A stretch of 17,165 bases of DNA, taken from positions 1-17,165 of the forward strand of contig CALFXE010000303.1 in the NCBI GenBank assembly GCA_937927845.1. Reading direction: 5' to 3'. Source of the DNA: an uncultured Paludibacter sp. Its GTDB lineage: Bacteria; Bacteroidota; Bacteroidia; Bacteroidales; Paludibacteraceae. Below, piece by piece: positions 1 through 7,429 of the stretch (the first letter of the stretch is position 1; each line of letters begins with the position of its first letter). The notes under the pieces were generated by a model. The model did not search any database. It was not told where the DNA came from and was given only the letters and a program-made list of their open reading frames with translations. Position numbers and translations under genes: made by a program.

Positions 1-85
1 GTCCTGTTTACGTAACAATAAATATTAATCCCGGTTTTACCGGACAACAATAATTTTTTATAATTTATTTTGATTTGATATGAAG

Positions 86-130
86 GTACAAAAAACAGAC
101 TTTCTCTTGGATAGAAAAAGTCTGTTTATG
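86..130 (-). terminator. Intrinsic terminator of the pgk operon
   Basis: An 11-bp perfect inverted repeat (93-103 AAACAGACTTT, 117-127 AAAGTCTGTTT) lies 27 bases beyond the pgk stop. Read on the minus strand the second arm runs straight into a T tract, which is the form of a Rho-independent terminator. It probably ends the six-gene operon. Positions 1-85, to its left, show only a small CCGGT/ACCGG hairpin (31-43) and no gene I can support. Confidence 0.8.
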
Positions 131-154
131 ATATAAGATGGGAGAGGAGATAAA

Positions 155-1414
155 TCAATACCCCCTAATTGCTTCAATTCCGGGTAATACTCTTCCTTCG
201 ATGGCTTCTAATAAGGCACCACCGCCGGTTGAAACATACGATACGCCATCAAACAATCCGAATTTGTTAACGCAGGCAACTGAATCGCCACCGCCTACTA
301 AGGAGAATGCTCCGTTTTTTGTAGCTTCAACAATAGCATTACCTACTGCACGAGAGCCTGAGGTGAAGTTATCGAATTCAAATACACCTGTAGGACCATT
401 CCACAAGATGGTTTTAGAGTTTTTGATAACGTCTGAGAAGATTTTTTCAGTCTCCGGACCAATATCCAAGCCTTCCCATCCATCAGGAATTGCATCTACT
501 TTTACAAAGGAAGTATTAGCATCATTGCTGAAATTATCTGCAATTTTTGCATCCACAGCCAGCACCATGTTCACGCCGTTTTTCTTAGCCTTATCAAGCA
601 GTTCCAAAGCCAAATCAAGTTTGTCGTCTTCACAAATTGAATTACCGATTTTTCCACCTAATGCTTTGGTAAAGGTGTAAGTCATACCTCCGGCAATAAT
701 CAGATTGTCAACTTTGGTAAGAAGATTTTCGATAATCTCAATTTTCGACGAAACTTTAGAGCCACCCATGATTGCAGTAAACGGGCGAGCTGTATCTTTC
801 ATTATTTTTTCAACTGCGTTTACTTCCTTTTCCATCAAATATCCAAACATTTTGTTGCTTTCGTCAAAATGTTTAGCAATAAGAGCCGTAGAAGCATGTG
901 CACGGTGAGCTGTACCAAATGCATCATTTACATAACAGTCGGCATAAGAAGCTAATGTTGCAGTAAATTTCTTCTGACTTTCCTTTACAGCTTTTTTAGC
1001 TTCAGCTTTTTCTTCATCAGTAGCAAATTCGCCACGTGGTTTACCTTCTTCCTCAGCATAGAAGCGAAGATTTTCAAGTAATAAAGCTTCACCGGCTTTC
1101 AGTGAAGAAGCAAGAGCAGCAGTCTCGGCACCCATACAATCTGATGCAAATTTTAAATTTACACCGAGTAATTTAGATACATGAGGTACAATTACTTTTA
1201 ATGAGAATTTAGTGTCAGGATTTTTCTTCGGACGACCCATGTGAGAAGCAATGATTAAGCTTCCGCCATCAGCTAAAATTTTCTTTAGAGTTGGAAGGGC
1301 AGCGCGAATACGAGTGTCGTCAGTAATCTGAAAGTTTTCATCAACAGGTACGTTGAAGTCGACACGAACAAAGGCTTTTTTGCCTGAAAAATTAAATTTG
1401 TCTATAGTTTGCAT
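155..1414 (-). CDS. pgk: Phosphoglycerate kinase
   Basis: Phosphoglycerate kinase transfers phosphate between 1,3-bisphosphoglycerate and ADP in glycolysis and gluconeogenesis, in the cytoplasm. The 419-residue product is full length for the family. Visible signatures are RVDFNVP at residues 17-23, the substrate-binding SHMGRPK near 57-63, LLENLRFY near 113-120, GGSKVSSKI in the hinge region, LWNGPTGVFEF and the nucleotide-site GGGDS near the C-terminus. The ATG start lies 18 bases after the purE stop, so pgk looks like the last gene of the minus-strand operon, followed by a terminator. No Shine-Dalgarno sequence is seen, as is usual in this phylum. Identification is secure. Confidence 0.98.
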   Translation of the reverse strand: MQTIDKFNFSGKKAFVRVDFNVPVDENFQITDDTRIRAALPTLKKILADGGSLIIASHMGRPKKNPDTKFSLKVIVPHVSKLLGVNLKFASDCMGAETAALASSLKAGEALLLENLRFYAEEEGKPRGEFATDEEKAEAKKAVKESQKKFTATLASYADCYVNDAFGTAHRAHASTALIAKHFDESNKMFGYLMEKEVNAVEKIMKDTARPFTAIMGGSKVSSKIEIIENLLTKVDNLIIAGGMTYTFTKALGGKIGNSICEDDKLDLALELLDKAKKNGVNMVLAVDAKIADNFSNDANTSFVKVDAIPDGWEGLDIGPETEKIFSDVIKNSKTILWNGPTGVFEFDNFTSGSRAVGNAIVEATKNGAFSLVGGGDSVACVNKFGLFDGVSYVSTGGGALLEAIEGRVLPGIEAIRGY

Positions 1415-1432
1415 TTTATTTATAATTGATTG

Positions 1433-1936
1433 TTAAACCTTGTATTTATACTCTACTTTCTTCAACTCTTCATTTGCTTCTACAATTTTCTTTTTAAGAT
1501 TTTCTTTGTAGTTGATGAGCTTAGTTTGTAAATCTTTATCAGCAGTTGCCATGATTTGCACAGCGAGTATAGCGGCGTTTAATGCACCATTAATTCCAAC
1601 TGTTGCAACAGGTATTCCGGGAGGCATTTGCACAATAGCGAGTAGAGCATCCATGCCGTCGAGACTGGCTTTTATGGGAACTCCGATAACGGGTAGGGTA
1701 GTCATAGATGCTATAACTCCGGGCAAATGAGCAGCCATACCGGCAGCAGCAATAATTACTTCTATTCCTCTTTGCTTTGCGTTAGTTGCAAATATTTCCA
1801 CCTCTTTGGGTGTTCTGTGAGCTGAAAGAGCATTAATCTCAAAAGGAATTTCAAACTCATCAAACAGGGCAGCAGCTTTTTCCATGACAGGTAAATCAGA
1901 CGTGCTGCCCATAATTATACTTACTCTTGGTTTCAT
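1433..1936 (-). CDS. purE: N5-carboxyaminoimidazole ribonucleotide mutase (PurE class I)
   Basis: PurE catalyses the carboxyl shift from N5-CAIR to CAIR in de novo purine synthesis. The 167-residue length is typical of the class I enzyme. The phosphate-binding start IIMGSTSDLPVM (residues 7-18), the SAHRTP motif with the active-site His40, and the AAGMAAHLPGVIA and GVPIKASLDGMDALLAIVQMPPG segments are all present. The partner PurK is not in the window, so whether it works as a PurK-dependent mutase is taken from the class I sequence. It lies 21 bases after gcvH and 18 bases before pgk, in an operon that mixes unrelated housekeeping functions. Confidence 0.96.
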   Translation of the reverse strand: MKPRVSIIMGSTSDLPVMEKAAALFDEFEIPFEINALSAHRTPKEVEIFATNAKQRGIEVIIAAAGMAAHLPGVIASMTTLPVIGVPIKASLDGMDALLAIVQMPPGIPVATVGINGALNAAILAVQIMATADKDLQTKLINYKENLKKKIVEANEELKKVEYKYKV

Positions 1937-1957
1937 TGATTGTTATGCAATATATTA

Positions 1958-2335
1958 TCAACCAACCAAAGCACTATATTCTTCAGCCGACAATAATCCA
2001 TCCACTTGTGATGCATTACTTACTGAAATCTTTATCAACCATCCTTCACCAAAAGGATCGCTATTGACTAATTCCGGAGATTTTTCAAGAGCCTCATTGA
2101 GTTCTAAAATCTTGCCATCTATCGGCATAAATAGCTCTGAAACAGTCTTAACCGCCTCTATAGTACCGAATACATCACCGGCAGATAATTTATCGCCTAC
2201 AGTTTCAATTTCGATAAAAACTATCTCTCCAAGTTCGTTTTGAGCATAATCTGTAATACCTACATATGCTACATCACCTTCAACACGAATCCATTCATGT
2301 TCTTTTGTGTACTTTAAATTTTCAGGATTGTTCAT
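1958..2335 (-). CDS. gcvH: Glycine cleavage system H protein
   Basis: The H protein is the lipoyl carrier of the glycine cleavage complex. It shuttles the aminomethyl group between the P, T and L proteins. The 125-residue product is full length. It has the barrel-sandwich-hybrid core beginning at EHEWIRVEG (residues 12-20) and the lipoylation motif GTIEAVKTVSELFMP, with the modified lysine at position 63, followed by the family-typical NSDPFGEGWLIKI. The P, T and L genes are absent here. The gene has an ATG start 11 bases downstream of the phosphatase-like gene and is followed by purE. Confidence 0.96.
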   Translation of the reverse strand: MNNPENLKYTKEHEWIRVEGDVAYVGITDYAQNELGEIVFIEIETVGDKLSAGDVFGTIEAVKTVSELFMPIDGKILELNEALEKSPELVNSDPFGEGWLIKISVSNASQVDGLLSAEEYSALVG

Positions 2336-2346
2336 GATTATATTGT

Positions 2347-3456
2347 TTATGATTTGTTAAATGACATTTTGCAAAGTAAAGGAAAATGATCGGAATAATG
2401 AATTTTATTATCTAATTTGAAGTAATTAAGTTTTAATGCATCATCATATAAGATATGATCGATACGAAATCTTAATAAAGTCGTTGTGAAAGTCCAGCCT
2501 AAACCTGACCCTCTTTCTGCAAATGCATCATACATGTCTTTTTTTATAGTTGTATATGCATAAGAAGCAGGTAAATCATTGAAATCGCCAACTACAATTG
2601 TTGGGTATGTACTGTCAGAAATAGAATCAGATACAATTTCGGCTTGTCTTGCTCTGAGCTTATAAGCATCTCCAAGTTTTTTGGAGAAATGAGCAGTTGC
2701 ATCTTTGATAGTTTCCGAATTAAACTCATCTTTTAGTCTGTGCGCCAGAGTCTTGTCGTTTTCAGTAATTTTATTCGATTCTAAATGGCAATTGAAAACT
2801 CTAACAATATGACCATTAACATCTATATCAGTAAAAATACTTGAGTTGTAATGTGATTTAAATTCTACGGTTGCCTTTTTTACTATCGGATATTTTGAAA
2901 AAGTTGCATTCCCGAAATTAGACCAACCTGTATTGACCTTAAAATGAATGTGTTTATAAGGATATTTTTTGAAAATCTGCAATAAATCATCTGTTGTTAG
3001 ATGTTCTTTTTTGGAGCTTGCAGAATACTCTTGAATACATAAAATATCAGGATCTTTGTCAAGCATATATTGAATTACAGGATTTTCCTTTTTAGATGTA
3101 TGCTTCATCATCATATTGTTAGCATATGTGTTATAAGTCATTAAAGAAAAATCATATTTTGAATTATCTCCAGGGTTGCTACTTAAATTTATAGGAAATG
3201 TAATTTTAATTATATTCCAACATAAAATCAGTACAGATAAAGACAACAAAAAATGCCATTTTTTCAAAAATATCCAAATAAAAACAAATGCAATATTCAC
3301 GGATATTGTGAGTGGGAGTATTAATGTAGAGTATGCAGGTATAAGTAATTTAACGGGACTGATGGCTGAGGCGATAAATGCCATAGCTAACAAGGCAGCA
3401 AAAATTAAATTTACTATAATTAAAATAATAATTATCAGTCCTTTACCTATATTCAT
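2347..3456 (-). CDS. Membrane-anchored endonuclease/exonuclease/phosphatase-family protein
   Basis: The N-terminal ~90 residues form about three hydrophobic helices (roughly 7-30, 38-62 and 67-88). A catalytic domain of the endonuclease/exonuclease/phosphatase (DNase I-like) superfamily follows. Its hallmarks are in order: MTYNTYANN (metal/active-site Asn109), ILCIQEYS (metal-binding Glu143), ATFSKYPIV, FNCHLES, VVGDFNDLPAS, RIDHILYD and the terminal SDHFPLL with the catalytic His. Substrate cannot be read from sequence: the fold covers nucleases, sphingomyelinases and inositol phosphatases. The membrane anchor argues for a phospholipid or extracytoplasmic substrate, which is inference. It lies 19 bases after the first-listed rhomboid and 11 bases before gcvH, so it is co-transcribed with both. 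Confidence 0.85.
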   Translation of the reverse strand: MNIGKGLIIIILIIVNLIFAALLAMAFIASAISPVKLLIPAYSTLILPLTISVNIAFVFIWIFLKKWHFLLSLSVLILCWNIIKITFPINLSSNPGDNSKYDFSLMTYNTYANNMMMKHTSKKENPVIQYMLDKDPDILCIQEYSASSKKEHLTTDDLLQIFKKYPYKHIHFKVNTGWSNFGNATFSKYPIVKKATVEFKSHYNSSIFTDIDVNGHIVRVFNCHLESNKITENDKTLAHRLKDEFNSETIKDATAHFSKKLGDAYKLRARQAEIVSDSISDSTYPTIVVGDFNDLPASYAYTTIKKDMYDAFAERGSGLGWTFTTTLLRFRIDHILYDDALKLNYFKLDNKIHYSDHFPLLCKMSFNKS

Positions 3457-3475
3457 ATTAATGTGTATAAGAAAT

Positions 3476-4360
3476 TTATCCGTTCTTTTCGAATAAGCTT
3501 TTTCTTTCTTCTTCAGTCAGACTACCATATCCTGACGTTTTAATTTTATCCAAGATACGATTAATTTCATCCATCTTTTGTGCTTTTGACATATTATATT
3601 CAGCATCTGTCATTTTGCGTCCTGATGTTTTAGGGTTATGTTTAACTTTCAATTTGCTGGGTTTAAACATATTAGCTAATTTATCCATCAGTTTGTTGAA
3701 TGATTTTGTGTGATCTTTACCTCGCCGCAAAGATACTACAAAAAGATAACCGTACAATGCACCACCTAAATGAGCAATCTCTCCGCCTGCATTTGAGGAT
3801 GTAATGCCGAAAAAGCTGATAAGTACAACAACAATCGCTATATATTTTAATTTTACATTTCCTATCAACAAAAATCGCATTTCCATATTTGGAGCTTGAA
3901 ATGCTGTTGCTACAATAATTGCCATTATCGAACCGGAAGCTCCTAAAAGCTTACTAAATCCTGCAAGATCTTGGAATAATGGAAAAATATTATACGCAGC
4001 TATATAAAAAACACCGGCAAGCAGTCCACCGAAAAAATACAATCCAACTAACTGCTTCTCTGTGAAAAACATAATAAATAATTTTCCAAACCAGTACAAT
4101 GCAAACATATTGAACAAAATATGAAAAAAATCGCTATGTAGAAACATATAAGTAACCAATGTCCATGGTTTGTACAGCAATATTGCAATATTGGATGGCA
4201 GGGTAAGATACGAATAGACAGAACTTCCATCTATATTGAAAAGCTTCAATAGAATTATAATTATATGCAGTAATAAATAGACTGATATATTTATGAAAAT
4301 CAACTTGGTAACAGTATTTCCTCGTCGAAATATATTTTTTAAATTATCGATAAGTTCCAT
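3476..4360 (-). CDS. Rhomboid-family intramembrane serine protease with C-terminal tail domain
   Basis: Rhomboids cut transmembrane segments inside the membrane with a Ser-His dyad. This 294-residue protein has about six hydrophobic helices. HSDFFHILFNM carries the oxyanion-side His and Asn (H80, N84), GASGS carries the nucleophile S142, and IAHLGGALYGY carries the general base H197. After the last helix a basic cytosolic tail (residues ~212-294) ends in SLTEEERKSLFEKNG, a short acidic-helical module I associate with Bacteroidota rhomboids (DUF6576-like, from memory). The upstream rhomboid in the same operon lacks this tail. Gene spacing is 14 bases upstream and 19 downstream. The ATG start is supported by the MELIDNLKNIF amphipathic N-terminus. 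Confidence 0.92.
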   Translation of the reverse strand: MELIDNLKNIFRRGNTVTKLIFINISVYLLLHIIIILLKLFNIDGSSVYSYLTLPSNIAILLYKPWTLVTYMFLHSDFFHILFNMFALYWFGKLFIMFFTEKQLVGLYFFGGLLAGVFYIAAYNIFPLFQDLAGFSKLLGASGSIMAIIVATAFQAPNMEMRFLLIGNVKLKYIAIVVVLISFFGITSSNAGGEIAHLGGALYGYLFVVSLRRGKDHTKSFNKLMDKLANMFKPSKLKVKHNPKTSGRKMTDAEYNMSKAQKMDEINRILDKIKTSGYGSLTEEERKSLFEKNG

Positions 4361-4374
4361 AAATTTGACAATAT

Positions 4375-5172
4375 TTACCGTATATTAAAAGGTCTTTTTT
4401 TCCAAATTAAAATCAATATAATTCCAAATAACATCCCTCCAAGATGTGCAAAATGAGCAACACTATCACCGGAGAAGTTCGCAACCCCAAGGAAAAGTTC
4501 TATAATTCCGTATATCATAACAAATATTCTTGCTTTTATAGGAACCGGGAAGAATAACATCATCAGTCTGACATCAGGAAATAGCCAGCCAAAAGCGAGT
4601 AGCAATCCGAATACCGAACCTGATGCACCGACAGTAACAGGCAGGTTCAGAAACATTTGCTTTAATTCGATTATATCCGGAGCTTTAAAGAAAGCAAGAT
4701 TACTCATCTTGAAATATTTCTCAAGAATATGACTGTATGCTATTAGAGTTTCACCTGAGTTGGCTGCGATTGCCTGATTTAATGCAGAAATTACCTGATA
4801 ATATTCTACAGTCCAGAAAACCTGTTGAACTATACCCGCCCCAATACCTGTTATTAAATAATATATAAGAAAACGTTTTGGTCCCCAGAAATTTTCGAGT
4901 ACACCACCAAACATATACAATGCAAACATATTGAAGAACAAATGACTCCAACCGCCATGCATAAACATATATGAAATAAGTTGTGTAAGATTAAATTTTT
5001 CAGATGCCCAATAATGCATCCCAAGAATGTCGGTTAAGTCAATATTTACTCCCCAACGACTTAAAAAACTGGGTAAAATATTGGTTGCTAATAATAAGAT
5101 TATATTTATTGCAATTAAATTCTTGACAACCGTTGGGATTGAGCTTAGAAAGGAAGTTCTATAATTATTCAT
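4375..5172 (-). CDS. Rhomboid-family intramembrane serine protease
   Basis: This is a six-helix rhomboid. From the start chosen here (265 residues) the motifs are MHGGWSHLFFNMFALYMFG (H77 and N81 of the HxxxN pair), TVGASGSVFG with the nucleophile S184, and VAHFAHLGGMLFG with H243. A longer frame to 5253 exists but begins with TTG. Its extra 27 residues contain an exact -7 box (TACTTTTG, minus strand of 5202-5209) about 30 bases before the ATG at 5172, so the extension is probably leader DNA. The internal start also gives MNNYRTSFLSSIPTVVKNLIAIN, a natural rhomboid N-terminus. It is the first gene of a six-gene operon and divergent from HU. Natural substrates are unknown. Confidence 0.92.
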   Translation of the reverse strand: MNNYRTSFLSSIPTVVKNLIAINIILLLATNILPSFLSRWGVNIDLTDILGMHYWASEKFNLTQLISYMFMHGGWSHLFFNMFALYMFGGVLENFWGPKRFLIYYLITGIGAGIVQQVFWTVEYYQVISALNQAIAANSGETLIAYSHILEKYFKMSNLAFFKAPDIIELKQMFLNLPVTVGASGSVFGLLLAFGWLFPDVRLMMLFFPVPIKARIFVMIYGIIELFLGVANFSGDSVAHFAHLGGMLFGIILILIWKKRPFNIR

Positions 5173-5201
5173 TTTGTAAGTAAATGAGTTTAAATTATCC
5201 G

Positions 5202-5209
5202 CAAAAGTA
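5202..5209 (-). promoter_or_regulatory. -7 box of the rhomboid-to-pgk operon
   Basis: The minus strand reads TACTTTTG, an exact match to the Bacteroidota -7 consensus TAnnTTTG. It would place the transcription start about 20 bases before the ATG at 5172. No TTTG lies at the usual 19-20 bases further upstream. The nearest one leaves a spacer of only 13, so the -33 element is weak or absent. Confidence 0.55.
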
Positions 5210-5285
5210 CATAAAATATCCCCAAAAACATGTTTTCTAACATATTTTATCAAATAATAAAAAAATCTTCATTTTTTTTTAACTA

Positions 5286-5314
5286 AATAGTTTGTTATTA
5301 CATTTCAAACTATT
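5286..5314 (+). promoter_or_regulatory. Inverted repeat over the HU promoter (candidate operator)
   Basis: AATAGTTTG (5286-5294) and CAAACTATT (5306-5314) form a perfect 9-bp inverted repeat with an 11-base spacer. The left arm contains the -33 TTTG and the right arm ends on the first base of the -7 box. A dimeric protein bound here would block RNA polymerase. The binder is unknown. HU autoregulation is one possibility. Confidence 0.45.
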
Positions 5315-5321
5315 ACATTTG
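5291..5321 (+). promoter_or_regulatory. Promoter of the HU gene
   Basis: TTTG at 5291-5294 is followed after 19 bases by TACATTTG at 5314-5321. This is an essentially consensus Bacteroidota sigma-factor promoter (TTTG-N19-TAnnTTTG). The predicted start at about 5328 leaves a leader of roughly 44 bases before the ATG. Confidence 0.8.
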
Positions 5322-5371
5322 TCGTCAGTAAACAAATTACTTTCGTCTAATCCTTTAAATTTTTAAAACAA

Positions 5372-5644
5372 ATGAACAAAGCAGATTTAATCAATGCTAT
5401 CGCTGCAGAAGCAGGTTTAAGCAAAGCTGATGCAAAAAAAGCTCTTGACGCTACAGTAAGTGCAATATCTAATGCATTAGTAGCAGGTGATAAAGTTAGT
5501 TTAATTGGTTTCGGAACATTCTCTGTAGCCGGACGTAGTGCTCGTCAAGGAATTAATCCTAAAACAAAACAGCCTATTAAAATTGCCGCAAAGAAAGTTG
5601 CTAAATTTAAAGCTGGTGCTGAACTTGCCGCAGCCGTTAACTAA
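5372..5644 (+). CDS. HU-family DNA-binding protein
   Basis: HU proteins are small dimeric nucleoid proteins that bend DNA with little sequence specificity. The 90-residue product begins MNKADLINAIAAEAGLSKADAKKALDA, the helix-turn-helix dimerisation body. It carries the core GFGTFSVAGRSARQGINPKTKQPI, in which the conserved Arg-Asn-Pro region of the DNA-intercalating arm reads GINPKT, and ends KVAKFKAGAELAAAVN. Length and layout are those of bacterial HU rather than IHF. It has its own promoter and terminator and is therefore monocistronic. The Ala/Lys-rich composition is normal for the family. Confidence 0.95.
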   Translation: MNKADLINAIAAEAGLSKADAKKALDATVSAISNALVAGDKVSLIGFGTFSVAGRSARQGINPKTKQPIKIAAKKVAKFKAGAELAAAVN

Positions 5645-5668
5645 TATAGGTTAATCATCAATTTTTAG

Positions 5669-5707
5669 AGAAGGAGTATGAATTTATCATATTCCTTTTT
5701 TATTTGA
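5669..5707 (+). terminator. Intrinsic terminator after HU
   Basis: AAGGAGTATGA (5671-5681) pairs with TCATATTCCTT (5687-5697) across an 11-bp stem with one G-T wobble. A run of T follows directly. It lies 26 bases after the HU stop codon. Confidence 0.85.
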
Positions 5708-5731
5708 CTTGTTTCTGCTTTATATTTTTTG

Positions 5732-5739
5732 TATTTTTG
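5732..5739 (+). promoter_or_regulatory. -7 box for DUF1573-meaB
   Basis: TATTTTTG matches the Bacteroidota -7 consensus TAnnTTTG and is followed by GC as in many of these promoters. Upstream only an imperfect CTTG (5708-5711, spacer 20) sits where TTTG is expected. A start near 5746 would put both short tandem arrays (5793-5903) into the transcript leader of the DUF1573 gene. Confidence 0.5.
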
Positions 5740-5792
5740 CGACTGATTAAAAATGGATAATCATTTTCGTTTTAGTATAAACCGCCATTGTA

Positions 5793-5848
5793 GTGATTGG
5801 TGATTAGTGATTGGTGATTGGTCTATAGTCAATGGTCTATAGTCAATA
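5793..5848 (+). repeat. Heptamer tandem array (8 units) in the DUF1573 leader
   Basis: Eight consecutive 7-bp units in perfect phase: GTGATTG, GTGATTA, GTGATTG twice, then GTCTATA, GTCAATG, GTCTATA, GTCAATA. The first half is a GTGATTG array. The second alternates two variants, giving a 14-bp higher-order repeat. A related array fills the exbB-exbD gap at 9093-9148. Confidence 0.9.
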
Positions 5849-5855
5849 TAATATC

Positions 5856-5903
5856 CATATTGGCACATTATCACATTTACACATTGGCATATTAACACAT
5901 TAT
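5856..5903 (+). repeat. Octamer tandem array (6 units) before the DUF1573 start codon
   Basis: Six consecutive 8-bp units of the form CAYATTNN: CATATTGG, CACATTAT, CACATTTA, CACATTGG, CATATTAA, CACATTAT. It starts 7 bases after the heptamer array and ends 6 bases before the ATG at 5910, so it forms the translation-initiation region of the gene. Confidence 0.88.
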
Positions 5904-5909
5904 TTACGT

Positions 5910-6302
5910 ATGAAGAGATTAAGTGTTATTTTATTAAGCTTTATTGTAGTAAGTTCTTTACTTGCTCAAGCACCCAAAATGAGTTTTGAAAAGACAACTC
6001 ATGATTTTGGTAAAATTCGTGAACAAGATAGTTTAGCAACTGTGATTTTTAAGTTTAAAAACACAGGAGATGCTCCTTTGGTTTTAAACAGAGTTCAGGC
6101 TTCTTGTGGATGTACAACTCCATCGTGGACTAAAGAACCGGTTTTAGCGGGTCATTCAGGAAATATTACTGTTTCATATAATCCTAAAAATCGTCCTGGA
6201 ATATTTATGAAAACCATTTCGGTATTCACAAATGCAGATACACAACCAATATTATTAACTATCAAGGGAGATGTTATTCCAAAACCTGCGGTAGAAAGAT
6301 AA
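5910..6302 (+). CDS. Secreted DUF1573-family protein
   Basis: This 130-residue protein begins with a Sec signal peptide (MKRLSVILLSFIVVSSLLAQ, likely cut after Ala20). The rest is one immunoglobulin-like beta-sandwich of the DUF1573 type, recognised by the pattern TTHDFGKI..., FKFKNTGDAPLVL, the Cys pair in ASCGCTTPSW, and VSYNPKNRPGIFMKTISVFTNAD. Molecular role is unknown. Members are abundant exported proteins in Bacteroidota. The frame stays open upstream to 5832, but that extension is repeat DNA (MVYSQYNIHIGTLSHLHIG...) and the signal peptide sets the start at 5910. meaB follows after 8 bases. Confidence 0.88.
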   Translation: MKRLSVILLSFIVVSSLLAQAPKMSFEKTTHDFGKIREQDSLATVIFKFKNTGDAPLVLNRVQASCGCTTPSWTKEPVLAGHSGNITVSYNPKNRPGIFMKTISVFTNADTQPILLTIKGDVIPKPAVER

Positions 6303-6310
6303 AGTTTATA

Positions 6311-7429
6311 ATGGCAAAACATCATAAGCATCCTGAAAACAATCCGGCTTTTAAAGGCTTGACTGTTAATGATGGTGTGTCTTCTGCTCCTATAATTAAT
6401 CCGTATAAAAAGGTAGCAAAAAGACGCAGAATTTATTCTGTGGACGAGTATTTTAAGGGTATAATTGACGGTGACATCACAATGTTAAGTCAGGCTGTAA
6501 CCCTTATTGAAAGTTATTTGCCCGAACATCAGAAAATTGCACAACAGGTTATTGAGAAATGTTTGCCATATACTGGTAACTCTATACGTCTGGGTATTAC
6601 AGGTGTACCGGGTGCCGGTAAGAGTACTTTTATTGAAGCTTTAGGATTGCACTTGGTTAAAAACTCACATAAGTTAGCGGTATTGGCAATAGATCCAAGC
6701 AGCGAGCGCACTAAAGGCAGCATTTTAGGTGATAAAACGCGGATGGAGCAATTATCCACAGAAAAGAATGCATTTATCCGACCTTCTCCTTCTGCCGGTT
6801 CTTTAGGTGGTGTTGCACGTAAAACTCGAGAAAGTATTATTCTATGTGAAGCAGCCGGATTTGATACTATCATTGTCGAAACGGTAGGTGTCGGACAGTC
6901 AGAAACAGCCGTTCATTCTATGGTTGATTTCTTCCTTTTAATACAGCTTGCAGGTACCGGAGATGAGCTTCAAGGTATTAAGCGAGGCATAATGGAAATG
7001 GCTCATGGAATTGCTATCAACAAATGCGACGGGAATAATATTGATAAATCGCAGGTTGCTAAAACTCAATTTCAAAATGCTTTACGATTGTTTCCTAAAT
7101 CCGATTCGGGCTGGGATCCTGAAGTAATTCCATGTTCAGCAATAGAATATAAGGGTATTTCAGATATTTGGGAGATGGTGGAACGCTATATTAATCACAC
7201 AAAAAACAACCAATATTTCGATCTGAAAAGAAATCAACAGTCGAAATATTGGATGTACGAAACAGTGGATGAGCAACTTAAAAACAACTTCTATCAAAAC
7301 CCAATAATTCTCCAACTAATTGAAGAAGTTGAACATAGAGTGTTGAATAATGAAATAAGCTCTTTTACCGGTGCTAAAATTTTATTAGAAAAGTTTGCTA
7401 CAGTATCATACCCTCAGCAATCTGTTTAG
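6311..7429 (+). CDS. meaB: MeaB/ArgK-type GTPase, methylmalonyl-CoA mutase chaperone
   Basis: MeaB is a G3E-family P-loop GTPase. It loads and protects the adenosylcobalamin cofactor of methylmalonyl-CoA mutase, the enzyme linking succinate and propionate metabolism. The 372-residue product shows the Walker A GVPGAGKST (98-106), the switch/Mg region AIDPSSERTKGSILGDKTRM (about 126-145), the Walker B ETVGVGQSE (190-198) and the guanine-specificity NKCD (237-240), followed by a C-terminal dimerisation helix region. The N-terminal extension HPENNPAFKGLTVN resembles Bacteroidota members. The mutase itself is not in the window. The gene lies 8 bases after the DUF1573 gene, and its last 32 bases overlap the end of the convergent DJ-1 gene. 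Confidence 0.94.
   Translation: MAKHHKHPENNPAFKGLTVNDGVSSAPIINPYKKVAKRRRIYSVDEYFKGIIDGDITMLSQAVTLIESYLPEHQKIAQQVIEKCLPYTGNSIRLGITGVPGAGKSTFIEALGLHLVKNSHKLAVLAIDPSSERTKGSILGDKTRMEQLSTEKNAFIRPSPSAGSLGGVARKTRESIILCEAAGFDTIIVETVGVGQSETAVHSMVDFFLLIQLAGTGDELQGIKRGIMEMAHGIAINKCDGNNIDKSQVAKTQFQNALRLFPKSDSGWDPEVIPCSAIEYKGISDIWEMVERYINHTKNNQYFDLKRNQQSKYWMYETVDEQLKNNFYQNPIILQLIEEVEHRVLNNEISSFTGAKILLEKFATVSYPQQSV

Noticed and set aside
31..43. Terminator at the left edge (CCGGT-TTT-ACCGG)
   Set aside because: The stem is only 5 bp, no T run follows directly, and no gene is visible to its left.
138..680. Plus-strand 180-codon frame opposite pgk
   Set aside because: It is a shadow of pgk in the opposite strand, with no domain and Ser/Pro-rich composition as expected for an antisense frame.
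5832..5909. Longer N-terminus of the DUF1573 protein
   Set aside because: The added residues are a translation of tandem repeats; a clear signal peptide begins at the ATG at 5910.
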